Shown one piece after another: positions 33,789 through 41,970 of a DNA stretch of 64,000 bases (the stretch's first letter is position 1; every line of letters begins with the position of its first letter). Where the stretch lies: the NCBI RefSeq assembly GCF_000009265.1, contig NC_008378.1:682001-746000 (forward strand), given 5' to 3'. A program made the translations under genes and the position numbers. The notes under the pieces are model-generated. The model saw only the letters and a program-made list of their open reading frames with translations. It searched no databases and was not told the origin of the DNA. This DNA comes from Rhizobium johnstonii 3841. Lineage in GTDB: Bacteria > Pseudomonadota > Alphaproteobacteria > Rhizobiales > Rhizobiaceae.

Positions 33789-35585
33789 ATGTTCAGCGAG
33801 ATTTCAGGGGAGCTGCCGGATGTGCTGGGCGATTTCACGCCCGGGGCGGTCTGCTCCGATCGCGCCCGATGGAGCACTGTGCCGCAAGCGGTACGGGATC
33901 TGGTCATTCAGGAGGCCGAAGAGACGCTTGCGCGCGCCTGGCCGCTGATTGCGGCCTCGGACTACCAGGAGTTCACCGCAACGGGCAACCGCTCGCGCTT
34001 CGAGGAGCTTTATTTCACGCGGCGGCGGATGCTGAACAATCTGGTGCTCGGTGAACTCATTGAAGGCAAGGCGCGCTTCCTGCCGAAGATCGTCGATGGC
34101 ATCTTCCTGATCGCGGAGGAGAGCGGCTGGCAGCTTCCGGCGCATAACGCCTATGAACGAAGCGGCGCGCGCTTGCCGCTTCCCGACAATTCGCAGCCGG
34201 TCGTCGATCTCTTCGCCGCCGAAACGGCCGCCCTGCTTGCCACCATCGTCGCATTGCTTCGCGACGAGCTCGACGGCATCAGCCCCGAGATTACGGCACG
34301 CGTCGAGCGCGAGATCGAGATCCGCATCCTCTCGCCCTATCTCGGCCGGCATTTCTGGTGGATGGGCCGCGGCGAAGAGCGGATGAACAACTGGACGGCA
34401 TGGATAAGCCAGAACGTCCTGTTGACGGTCTTCTCCCTGAAAACAAGTCAGCCCACGCGTCACGCCGTCGTCAAAAAGGCGCTCGGCAGCCTCGACGCCT
34501 TCCTGAAAGACTATGCCGAGGACGGAGCCTGCGAGGAGGGCGTGCTCTACTACCGTCACGCCGCGCTCTGCCTGCATGGTGCTTTGACCATCCTGGATAG
34601 GGTGGCGCCGGGCCTGTTCGGCCGATTTTGGCAACAGCCGAAGATCCGAAACATGGCCGAATATATCGCTCACATGCATGTGGTCGGCCGCTACTATTTC
34701 AATTTCGCGGATTCTTCCGCTGTGGTCGAACCCTGCAGCGCGCGGGAATACCTGTTCGGACGGGCGGTCGGCTCTGAGATGCTGGCTGAGTTCGCGGCAT
34801 CCGACAGAGCCGCTTCAGACAATCCGCACCTGCCCGGGGAATGGAACCTCTGGTATCGCGTGCAGGAACTGCTGGCCGGCCCGACGCTTCCCGCTGCCGC
34901 CCCGCCGCATCCTGCATCCGGGCGCGATATCTTCTATCCCGGCATCGGCCTGTTCATCGCCCGCGACGGGCAGTTTTCGCTTGCCGTCAAGGGCGGCAAC
35001 AATGGCGAAGGCCACAATCATAACGATGTCGGAAGCGTGACGCTTTACAAGAACGGACGTCCGTTCCTGATCGATGTCGGTGTCGAGACCTATACCGCAA
35101 AGACCTTTTCGGCGCGGCGCTACGAGATATGGACGATGCAGTCGACGTTCCACAACCTGCCGACATTCGCAGGCGTCATGCAGTCCGCCGGCGAAGCTTT
35201 TGGCGCGCGCGATGTCGAGGTTGGGTTCGACGAAGGGAGCGCGCGCATATCGCTCGATATATCGGGCGCCTATCCCCCCGAAGCGCAGCTGCACAGCTAC
35301 CGCCGCGTCGTTTCCCTGCTGCGCGGCCGCCATGTCGAGATCGTCGACACCTATGACGGCGGCAAGCCGGCGGTCCTGTCGCTGATGACATGCCTGGCGC
35401 CGACCGCCGGCCCGGACAGGATCGACCTGGCCGATCTCGGCAGCATTTTCGTCGAGGGCGCCGGCGAGATCGAAATCGACGAAATCGTCGTGGACGACGC
35501 CCGGCTGAGATCGGCATGGCCCGAGAAAATCTACCGGCTGCGCCTGCCGTTTGCCGGCAGGCTGCTGAAAATGCGGATCGTCTAG
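33789..35585 (+). CDS. Heparinase II/III-family protein (candidate polysaccharide/oligosaccharide lyase)
   Basis: The 598-residue protein has an alpha/alpha-toroid N-terminal half and a beta-sandwich C-terminal half. The heparinase II/III hallmark is present: GEGHNHNDVG at 406-415 (H409, H411) followed by SVTLYKNGRPFLIDVGVETY. The family eliminates uronic acid linkages in acidic glycans. No signal peptide is seen, so it probably acts in the cytoplasm on imported oligomers, feeding the GH88 enzyme encoded divergently. Alginate- or oligouronate-specific lyases are close alternatives. Confidence 0.85.
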   Translation: MFSEISGELPDVLGDFTPGAVCSDRARWSTVPQAVRDLVIQEAEETLARAWPLIAASDYQEFTATGNRSRFEELYFTRRRMLNNLVLGELIEGKARFLPKIVDGIFLIAEESGWQLPAHNAYERSGARLPLPDNSQPVVDLFAAETAALLATIVALLRDELDGISPEITARVEREIEIRILSPYLGRHFWWMGRGEERMNNWTAWISQNVLLTVFSLKTSQPTRHAVVKKALGSLDAFLKDYAEDGACEEGVLYYRHAALCLHGALTILDRVAPGLFGRFWQQPKIRNMAEYIAHMHVVGRYYFNFADSSAVVEPCSAREYLFGRAVGSEMLAEFAASDRAASDNPHLPGEWNLWYRVQELLAGPTLPAAAPPHPASGRDIFYPGIGLFIARDGQFSLAVKGGNNGEGHNHNDVGSVTLYKNGRPFLIDVGVETYTAKTFSARRYEIWTMQSTFHNLPTFAGVMQSAGEAFGARDVEVGFDEGSARISLDISGAYPPEAQLHSYRRVVSLLRGRHVEIVDTYDGGKPAVLSLMTCLAPTAGPDRIDLADLGSIFVEGAGEIEIDEIVVDDARLRSAWPEKIYRLRLPFAGRLLKMRIV

Positions 35586-35639
35586 AACCGGATGATTTTA
35601 GGCCGGGTCGGCCTGAAATCTGAATCCTGTTCTAAATTA
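35584..35639. repeat. Palindromic rhizobial intergenic repeat A
   Basis: The long imperfect palindrome starts AGAACCGGATGATTT and AGGCC, and ends GGCCT, AAATCTGAATCCTGTTCT, with a short GGGTC-type centre. The fold would make a stem of about 20 bp right after the lyase stop, so it can also serve as a transcript end. Confidence 0.65.
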
Positions 35640-35646
35640 AAGAGTT

Positions 35647-35696
35647 AGAGCATGATGCCGTCCGAAAATCGCTCACACTTTTCGGCATCATGCTCT
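35647..35696. repeat. Palindromic rhizobial intergenic repeat B
   Basis: Perfect 14-bp arms AGAGCATGATGCCG (35647-35660) and CGGCATCATGCTCT (35683-35696) enclose an inner CCGAAAA/TTTTCGG pair. It is a second, different palindromic unit placed directly after repeat A and 13 bp before the next gene. Confidence 0.75.
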
Positions 35697-35709
35697 GGGG
35701 AGGGCGAGC

Positions 35710-36570
35710 ATGGAATTGACGCTGAAGATCGTGGATGCCGATGGGGCGGTGCTGGCGAGTTCCACAGGCCGGGACGAGACGTTCCTGGTCTATCGCCAGA
35801 GCTATCGCGAAGGCGATCGCGTGGTCGTGGAGGTCTCCGAGCCTGGGCATGTCTTCCTCTCCCTTGATGGCGCGATCCAGCCCGGCCTGGTCTATATGAA
35901 GGAATGCGCCTATTCGCTCGCCGTGCCCTTCGGCGACAAGCGCAAGCCCTATTCGCCGAATGCCTTCAGGGGCGATATCCACCGGCTCTCAGCGCGAAGC
36001 ACGCGCCCTGACGAGATTGTCCATCGGCGCAATCTCGCCCTGAACCCCTGGGACGATCACGCCAATCGGGCTCTGTTTCCGCATGCGCGCGCCAATGTCG
36101 AGACCCGGGGCGAAGCGGTCTTTGCGGCGCGCAACGCGATCGACGGCGAAAAGGCCAACGATGATCACGGCTTCTGGCCCTATACGAGCTGGGGCATCAA
36201 TCGCGATCCGCAAGCAGCACTGACGGTGGAATTCGGCAGGCCGGTCAGGATCGACGAGATCGTTTTCTATCTCCGGGCCGACTTTCCGCACGATTCCTGG
36301 TGGGAGGAGGCCAGCGTCACTTTCTCGAACGGCAAGACCTCCTGCTTTCCGCTGGTGAAATCAGGCGCCGCCCAGGCCTTTCCCATAGAGCCCTGCATCA
36401 TCGAATGGGTGGAACTGCACGGCCTGATCAAGGCCGAGGACGCCTCGCCCTATCCGGCGCTGACCCAGATCGAAATCTGGGGAACGGAGGCGCCGGAGAC
36501 CGGGACGTCGCGGTTGCGGTCGAAGACCATTCCGGAAGCGCCGACGGGCGCGCTCGTTGACGACGCTTAG
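35710..36570 (+). CDS. Hypothetical protein with a discoidin-like carbohydrate-binding C-terminus
   Basis: The 286-residue protein has a beta-rich N-terminal domain (MELTLKIVDADGAVLASSTG) and a C-terminal galactose-binding-like beta-sandwich: RNAIDGEKANDDHGFWPYTS, LTVEFGRPVRIDEIVFYLRA and PALTQIEIWGTE are typical strands of F5/8-type C domains. No signal peptide or catalytic motif is visible. Its position after the heparinase-like gene suggests it binds or processes the same glycan. Confidence 0.62.
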   Translation: MELTLKIVDADGAVLASSTGRDETFLVYRQSYREGDRVVVEVSEPGHVFLSLDGAIQPGLVYMKECAYSLAVPFGDKRKPYSPNAFRGDIHRLSARSTRPDEIVHRRNLALNPWDDHANRALFPHARANVETRGEAVFAARNAIDGEKANDDHGFWPYTSWGINRDPQAALTVEFGRPVRIDEIVFYLRADFPHDSWWEEASVTFSNGKTSCFPLVKSGAAQAFPIEPCIIEWVELHGLIKAEDASPYPALTQIEIWGTEAPETGTSRLRSKTIPEAPTGALVDDA

Positions 36571-36665
36571 GGTGATCGCATCTCCTTCTGAACAGAGGCC
36601 AAGCATCAGCTGTGGAAACCGTGTCGCGCTTCCGCCGGACCGCCTGCCCATGCTAAGGAGGTCGG

Positions 36666-37334
36666 ATGCGACTGCTTGTGGTGGAGGACAACAAGGATCT
36701 GGCGGCCTGGCTGGGTAAAGCCCTGCGACAGGCGCAATACGCTATCGACATTGCCCATGACGGCGAGGACGCGGAGCATATGCTCAAGGTGGCGGAGTAT
36801 TCGGCGATGATCCTCGACCTGGCGCTGCCCAAGCTCGACGGATTGACGCTGTTGAAGCGATTGCGGCAGTCCGGAAACAAGCTGCCGGTCATCATCTTGA
36901 CCGCCAATGCGAGCCTGGACGGCCGTGTTGCAGGGCTTGACAGCGGTGCCGACGACTATCTCGCCAAACCCTTCGAAATCGCCGAGCTCGAAGCGAGGAT
37001 TCGTGCAGTGGTCCGCCGCGGACAGGACCGGGCATCATCCGAAATCACCGTCGGCAACCTGCGTTTCTCCGGCGGGACGCGGCAGTTTTTTGTCGCCGAC
37101 GAGTTGCTGCAACTGACGCCGCGCGAATATGCCGTGCTTGAGCAGCTCGTCATGAAGCTTGGCAACACAGTCTCGAAAGCCGCCCTTTCTGAAAGTGTGT
37201 TCGGTTTCGACGACGAGGCGGATCCGAGCGCCATCGAAATCTACGTCCACCGGCTGCGAAAGAAACTCGAGAGCAGTTCGGTTCAAATTGCCACGTTGCG
37301 CGGACTTGGTTATCTCCTCAGACATGTCCAATAG
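36666..37334 (+). CDS. OmpR-family response regulator (TctD/QseB-like)
   Basis: The 222-residue regulator has a receiver domain with acidic pocket E7-D8, phosphorylation site D51 (MILDLALPKLDG) and K101 in DDYLAKPF. A C-terminal winged helix follows (LQLTPREYAVLEQLVMKLGN and AIEIYVHRLRKKLE). AGGAGG lies just before the start. It overlaps the sensor kinase gene by 11 bp. TctD-type regulators control uptake of organic acids; here the convergent NitT/TauT-type transporter is a possible target. Confidence 0.93.
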   Translation: MRLLVVEDNKDLAAWLGKALRQAQYAIDIAHDGEDAEHMLKVAEYSAMILDLALPKLDGLTLLKRLRQSGNKLPVIILTANASLDGRVAGLDSGADDYLAKPFEIAELEARIRAVVRRGQDRASSEITVGNLRFSGGTRQFFVADELLQLTPREYAVLEQLVMKLGNTVSKAALSESVFGFDDEADPSAIEIYVHRLRKKLESSSVQIATLRGLGYLLRHVQ

Positions 37335-38724
37335 CCTCGTCACCAAGGTGGGCGCGACGATCGCGCGGCTCAGCCAGAGCCTGAGGGTGCAGCTGCTCTG
37401 CTGGGTGCTGCTGACCCTGTTAGGGGCGATCGGCTTCAATCTTTACGACAGCTTCTGGACGGCTGACGCCACAGCAAAGCTGGTGACGGATCGAACACTT
37501 CTGGCATCGGCCCGCGTCATTGCCGAAGCCGTCCGCGTCGATGAGGGCGGCAACGTTCAGGTGGACGTACCGCCTTCCGCGCTGGAGATGTTTGATACGG
37601 GCTTCGGCGACGGGGTGTCTTATCAGGTCATCACCGCATGGGGCAGTCTGGTCAGCGGCTTTCCCGACCTGCCGTTGCCGGCCGTCCAGCGGACCGGTGA
37701 GGATCGTGCGTTCCACGGTGCCGATGTGCGCGTCCTGATGCTCGATCATCCCGTCGTCGGCCTTCCCGATGACGGCGCGATCTCCGTCACCGTCGCCGTT
37801 ACGCATAACAGCCAGTATGCGATGCGAAGGCAATTGTGGCTCTCGGACTTTTCGAAGCAGTTCGTGCTCGTCTTCGTCGCAAGCCTGGTGACCATCCTTG
37901 GGCTCCAACGGGGCCTGGCCCCTGCGCTGAGACTGCGGGACGCTCTGCGCCAGCGCGGGCGCAACCGTCTCGATCCGCTGCCGCCGGAGATGGTACAGAG
38001 CGAACTGCAGCCGCTCGTTCACGCCCTGAACGACTACATGGAGCGCGTCCAGAACCAGATGGCCGCGCAGCGACGGTTCGTATCGAATGCTGCGCATCAA
38101 CTGCGAACCCCCCTGGCGCTAATTTCGACCCAGGCGAGCGTGGCGGCCCGCGAAGCCGATGCAGCTCGCCGCGACGAGGCGCTTTTCGCCCTTCGCACCA
38201 GCACGAAGCAGATTTCGCGTCTCGCCAGCCAGCTACTTACCTTGTCGCGGGCCGAGCCCGGAAGTCGGCGCCCGCGCAGCGATGCGACCGACCTTACGAA
38301 GGCTGCCCGCGAGATCCTGGAATCGCATGCCGAAGAGGCGCTCAAGCGCAACATCGACGTCGGCCTGGAAGCAGTGCGCCCTGTCATTGTCGACGGCGAC
38401 GCGACGATGTTGCGCGAGATGTTGGTCAACCTCATAGACAATGCGATCCGCTATACCCGCCCGAATGGACGGGTGACCGTCGCCGTCGGGCAGGCGGACG
38501 GCAACGCCGTGGTGACCGTCGAGGACAACGGGCCGGGTATTCCAAGCGGGGAGCGTGAGCAGGTTTTCGAACGATTCTACCGGGTCATAGGGATCGAAGG
38601 CGAGGGGAGCGGTCTGGGACTTGCGATCGTTCGGGAGGTTGTCGAAGGCGCTGGAGGTTCAGTCTCGCTCGAAGATGCGGAAGGCGGTGGGCTCGTCGTG
38701 ACGGTGCGGCTGCCGCTCGCTTAG
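37324..38724 (+). CDS. Sensor histidine kinase (TctE-like)
   Basis: The 466-residue membrane kinase has a first helix at about 22-42 (VQLLCWVLLTLLGAIGFNLY), a periplasmic sensor domain to about 175, and a second helix at 178-196. H258 lies in the phosphoacceptor box SNAAHQLRTPLALI. The ATPase boxes are MLVNLIDNAIRYT, VEDNGPGIPSG and GSGLGLAIVREV. ATG 37324 is chosen because it gives the normal membrane start and overlaps the regulator stop. It is the partner of the upstream response regulator. Confidence 0.92.
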   Translation: MSNSLVTKVGATIARLSQSLRVQLLCWVLLTLLGAIGFNLYDSFWTADATAKLVTDRTLLASARVIAEAVRVDEGGNVQVDVPPSALEMFDTGFGDGVSYQVITAWGSLVSGFPDLPLPAVQRTGEDRAFHGADVRVLMLDHPVVGLPDDGAISVTVAVTHNSQYAMRRQLWLSDFSKQFVLVFVASLVTILGLQRGLAPALRLRDALRQRGRNRLDPLPPEMVQSELQPLVHALNDYMERVQNQMAAQRRFVSNAAHQLRTPLALISTQASVAAREADAARRDEALFALRTSTKQISRLASQLLTLSRAEPGSRRPRSDATDLTKAAREILESHAEEALKRNIDVGLEAVRPVIVDGDATMLREMLVNLIDNAIRYTRPNGRVTVAVGQADGNAVVTVEDNGPGIPSGEREQVFERFYRVIGIEGEGSGLGLAIVREVVEGAGGSVSLEDAEGGGLVVTVRLPLA

Positions 38725-38740
38725 ACCTAAGTGCATCAAG

Positions 38741-38772
38741 TGAAAAGAAGGCCGGGCATGCACCCGGCCTTC
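38741..38772 (-). terminator. Intrinsic terminator between convergent genes
   Basis: A perfect 10-bp stem GAAGGCCGGG/CCCGGCCTTC (38747-38756 and 38763-38772) with loop CATGCA is followed leftward by TTTTCAC. It ends the leftward NitT/TauT transporter transcript and may also block rightward read-through from the kinase gene. Confidence 0.85.
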
Positions 38773-38805
38773 TGTTCGATCCACCTTGGGAGGAGGTCGA
38801 TTGGA

Positions 38806-39687
38806 TCACTGGGTATCGAGGTGCTGCTGCGGACGCCATTTCGCCAGGCGGTTCTCGATCAATGTCATGATGTATTCGGCAAAAAGCGTGACGACCATGA
38901 CGAGGAGGATGGCCGCGAACATGCCGGCCGCATCGAAGGTACCCTTGGCGATCGAGATGAGCTGACCGATCCCAAAGCGGGCGCCGACGAATTCGCCGAC
39001 GATTGCGCCGATGATCGCGAAACCAAAGGACACGTGCAGACTGGCGAAGATCCAGCTCATCGCCGAGGGAATGACCACCGTGCGGGTGACCTGCCAGTCC
39101 GAGGCGCCGAGAATGCGGGCGTTGGCGATCATATTGCGGTCGGCCTCGCGCACACCCTGGAAGGCGTTTGCAAAGACGACGAAGAACACCATGATGAAGG
39201 CGAGAGCAACCTTGGAAGGCAGGCCGAGACCCATGATCATGATGAAGATGGGGGCGAGAACGACGCGCGGTATCGAATTGATCGCCTTGATATAGACGGA
39301 GAAGATGTCCGACAGGAAGCGGTTGCGGCCAAGACCGATGCCGACGAAGACGCCGGTGATCGAACCCGCGAAGAAGCCGATCAAGGCCTCCTCCATCGTC
39401 ACCCATAGATTATACCAGAGCGAACCTTCCGTGGTGCCTTCGGTTGCCCATTCGTAGAGGCGCTGAACGACGCCGCTCGGGCTCGAATAGAAGAACGGAT
39501 CGATCCATTGCATGTTTGAGGACAGCTCCCACATGCCGATCACGAAGACCAGGATGGCGATCTGCCAAAAGCGCACCAGCGTTTTGCGCCGGCGCATTGT
39601 CTTCAGCGCCGATGCCTCGATTTCCGTGTCCGAGGTGCCCGGCCGAAACATGGTGGCCGAACCGGCCTCAAGTGTGATGTGTGCCAT
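38806..39687 (-). CDS. NitT/TauT-family ABC transporter permease
   Basis: The 293-residue permease has six helices (FWQIAILVFVIGMWELSS first) and the family EAA loop around ANARILGASDWQVTRTVVIP. GAGGGAGGA precedes ATG 39687; the longer upstream frame is not hydrophobic and overlaps the ATPase gene. It forms the channel for the binding protein and ATPase encoded just upstream. The substrate class (sulfonate, nitrate, thiamine precursor or aromatic acid) cannot be told from sequence alone. Confidence 0.92.
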   Translation of the reverse strand: MAHITLEAGSATMFRPGTSDTEIEASALKTMRRRKTLVRFWQIAILVFVIGMWELSSNMQWIDPFFYSSPSGVVQRLYEWATEGTTEGSLWYNLWVTMEEALIGFFAGSITGVFVGIGLGRNRFLSDIFSVYIKAINSIPRVVLAPIFIMIMGLGLPSKVALAFIMVFFVVFANAFQGVREADRNMIANARILGASDWQVTRTVVIPSAMSWIFASLHVSFGFAIIGAIVGEFVGARFGIGQLISIAKGTFDAAGMFAAILLVMVVTLFAEYIMTLIENRLAKWRPQQHLDTQ

Positions 39688-39698
39688 GATATCCTCCC

Positions 39699-40517
39699 TC
39701 AGGCCGCTTCGCTCGCGCGGCGGTAGCTGGTCTCCACCTCCTCGCGGAGGTCCTCCCAGATCGTCTTGCAATAGTCGATGAAGCTCTGCTCGTAGCGGAT
39801 TTCCTTCACGACGCGCGGACGGGGGAGATCGATCGTGTAGACCGACTTTACCGTCGCGGGGCCGGCGGTCAGGACATAGACCTTGTCGGCGAGCGCGACG
39901 GCCTCTTCGAGGTCGTGGGTCACGAACACCACCGAAGCCTTGCGCTCCGCCCACAGCTTCAGGAGTTCTTCATGCATGACGGTGCGGGTCTGCACGTCAA
40001 GAGCCGAAAACGGCTCGTCCATCAGCAGAATCTCCGGCTCGTTGATGAAGGTCTGTGCCAGGGAGACGCGCTTGCGCATGCCGCCAGAAAGCTGGTGGGG
40101 ATAATGATGCACAAACTTCGAAAGGCCGACGCGGGCCAGCCAGTCGCGTGCGCTCTTTTCCGCTTCAGTGCGCGACTTGCCCCGAAACAGCGGACCGGCC
40201 ATGACGTTGTCGATGACGTTCTTCCAGGGAAAGAGTGCGTCGGTCTGAAATGCGAAGCCGACACGCGGGTCAATGCCGGTGATCGGTCCGCCCATCAACC
40301 GGACTTCACCGGCACTCGGGCGTGCGAGACCCGTCACGAGGTTGAGCGTCGTCGATTTGCCGCATCCGGTGGGGCCGACGACGGCGACAAACTCTCCGCG
40401 GGCGACCGTCATGTTGAAATCGCGCAAGGCCGTAAGGGACTTGCCGGTGGGTGAGACGAAGCGGCGGCTGACGTTGATCAGCTCGATCGCCGGGATCTGG
40501 TTCTTGTCATTTTGCAT
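39699..40517 (-). CDS. NitT/TauT-family ABC transporter ATP-binding protein
   Basis: The 272-residue ATPase has Walker A GPTGCGKST, the NitT/TauT-type signature LSGGMRKRVSLAQT, Walker B ILLMDEPFSALD and the switch region FVTHDLEEAVALAD. ATG 40517 matches the usual start of the family; ATG 40562 is possible. It lies 11 bp before the permease gene and 95 bp after the binding-protein gene. Confidence 0.93.
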   Translation of the reverse strand: MQNDKNQIPAIELINVSRRFVSPTGKSLTALRDFNMTVARGEFVAVVGPTGCGKSTTLNLVTGLARPSAGEVRLMGGPITGIDPRVGFAFQTDALFPWKNVIDNVMAGPLFRGKSRTEAEKSARDWLARVGLSKFVHHYPHQLSGGMRKRVSLAQTFINEPEILLMDEPFSALDVQTRTVMHEELLKLWAERKASVVFVTHDLEEAVALADKVYVLTAGPATVKSVYTIDLPRPRVVKEIRYEQSFIDYCKTIWEDLREEVETSYRRASEAA

Positions 40518-40612
40518 GATGATACCTGAGGCGTGCTTTGGGCGCGTGCACGCAATGCCCATGGATCGATCGGGAGGTCGCTTCCGGCTGGAGCCGGAAG
40601 CGATGCGACGCC

Positions 40613-41626
40613 TTACTTGACGTTCTTGACGAATTCCGTCGTGTAGGTCTTGGAAAGGTCGATCTGCTTGCCCTTGACGTTCTTGGAGAACTCCGAGAGC
40701 ACGGCAAGTACGGTCTTCGGACCGTCTTCCGGCATGACGCCATCGGGTGTGAACATGCCCTTGCCGTCGTCGAGAGCCTTGATGTAGCCGTCCTTGTCGC
40801 CGACGTAGAAGTCCTTCGGCATCTTGTCCGCGATCTCGGCGGCGGAATGCGTGTTGATGTAGCGCAGCGTCTTGACGAAGGCGTTGGCGAGCTTCTGTGC
40901 CTCTTCCTTGTGCGCGTCGACCCAGGAGGCTTCCATGTAGAGCGAGGCGGCCGGATAGGTGCCACCGAGCGCCTGGCGGGTCGACTCGACCGTGCGCATA
41001 TCGACAAGCACGCTTGCCTCGCCGGTCTTGATCATGCGCGAGATCGTCGGCTCGGTCGTCATGCCGGCCTGGATCTGATCCTGTTGCATGGCCGCGATGA
41101 AGGTGCCACCGGCGCCGACTGGAACCGTCACGACGTCGCCGGGCTTCAGGCCGGCCTTCGAGGCCATGAAGAGGGTCAGGAAGTTGGTGGACGAGCCGAG
41201 ACCGGTGACGCCGAGGGTCTTACCTTTGAAGTCGGCTGGAGATTTGATGTCAGGATACTTGCTCGAAACCATCTCGACTTCGCCCGGCGCCTGGCTGAAC
41301 TGGACGATGGATTCGACGAATTTGCCTTTGGCCTGCAGGTCCACGCAATGGTCGTAGAAGCCGACCACGCCCTGGACGGCGCCGGCCAGAAGCTGGTTTT
41401 CGGCATCGACGCCGGCAGCTTCGTTCAGGAGTTCGACGTCGAGACCCTCGTCCTTGAAATATCCGAGCGATTCGGCAAGCTTGGCGGGCAGATAGATCTG
41501 CTTTTCATAGCCGCCGACCATGATGGTGATCTTATCGGCCGCATGTGCGGCGCTGGTCGCGAAAGATGCTGCGGCGAGAAGCGCCGAAAAAGCGACGGTG
41601 TGAAAAAGGCTGCGTGAAGAACGCAT
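40613..41626 (-). CDS. NitT/TauT-family ABC transporter substrate-binding protein
   Basis: The 337-residue periplasmic protein has a Sec signal peptide (FHTVAFSALLAAASFATSAA, cleavage near AHA-ADK). A SsuA/THI5-like fold follows (KITIMVGGYEKQIYLPAKLA, then LGYFKDEGLDVELL and GKTLGVTGLGSSTNFLTLFM). It captures a small anionic or heterocyclic compound for the adjacent permease and ATPase. It is the first gene of the leftward transporter operon. Confidence 0.92.
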   Translation of the reverse strand: MRSSRSLFHTVAFSALLAAASFATSAAHAADKITIMVGGYEKQIYLPAKLAESLGYFKDEGLDVELLNEAAGVDAENQLLAGAVQGVVGFYDHCVDLQAKGKFVESIVQFSQAPGEVEMVSSKYPDIKSPADFKGKTLGVTGLGSSTNFLTLFMASKAGLKPGDVVTVPVGAGGTFIAAMQQDQIQAGMTTEPTISRMIKTGEASVLVDMRTVESTRQALGGTYPAASLYMEASWVDAHKEEAQKLANAFVKTLRYINTHSAAEIADKMPKDFYVGDKDGYIKALDDGKGMFTPDGVMPEDGPKTVLAVLSEFSKNVKGKQIDLSKTYTTEFVKNVK

Positions 41627-41970
41627 GGAAATCTCCTCCTGTGGTTTGCTAGCATCGTCGTCTCGCCACCTTGACCCGTGTCTCCTCCACGATGCTGCCC
41701 CTTCCTATGACGTCGAAGCTTTCAACTAGCTTTCAGTCGCGGATGGGTAAGCAGCCCGTCGAATTCCATCCATGCATCCCTCATCGCGGGAGCAACGGGC
41801 GCACAGTCATTTCTTAAGCCAGATGCGCCGTCGCTTCCACAGATGTATTTCCCAGACGGATCTCTTTCCGAGCGCATGCGGCAACCATCGCGGCAAGCGC
41901 TTCAACGTGAAAATTGCGAGAGAATATGTCCGCGACCGTGATCCCGATCTGGCGGCCGGCGGCGAGCAGT
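41627..41970. other. Intergenic region upstream of the NitT/TauT operon
   Basis: These 344 bp must contain the promoter of the transporter operon and the end of the AraC-type gene transcript. AGGAGGAGA lies just before the binding-protein start. A rightward 83-codon frame at 41772-42023 overlaps the AraC gene end and has no protein-like pattern. Nothing else is recognised. Confidence 0.45.
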
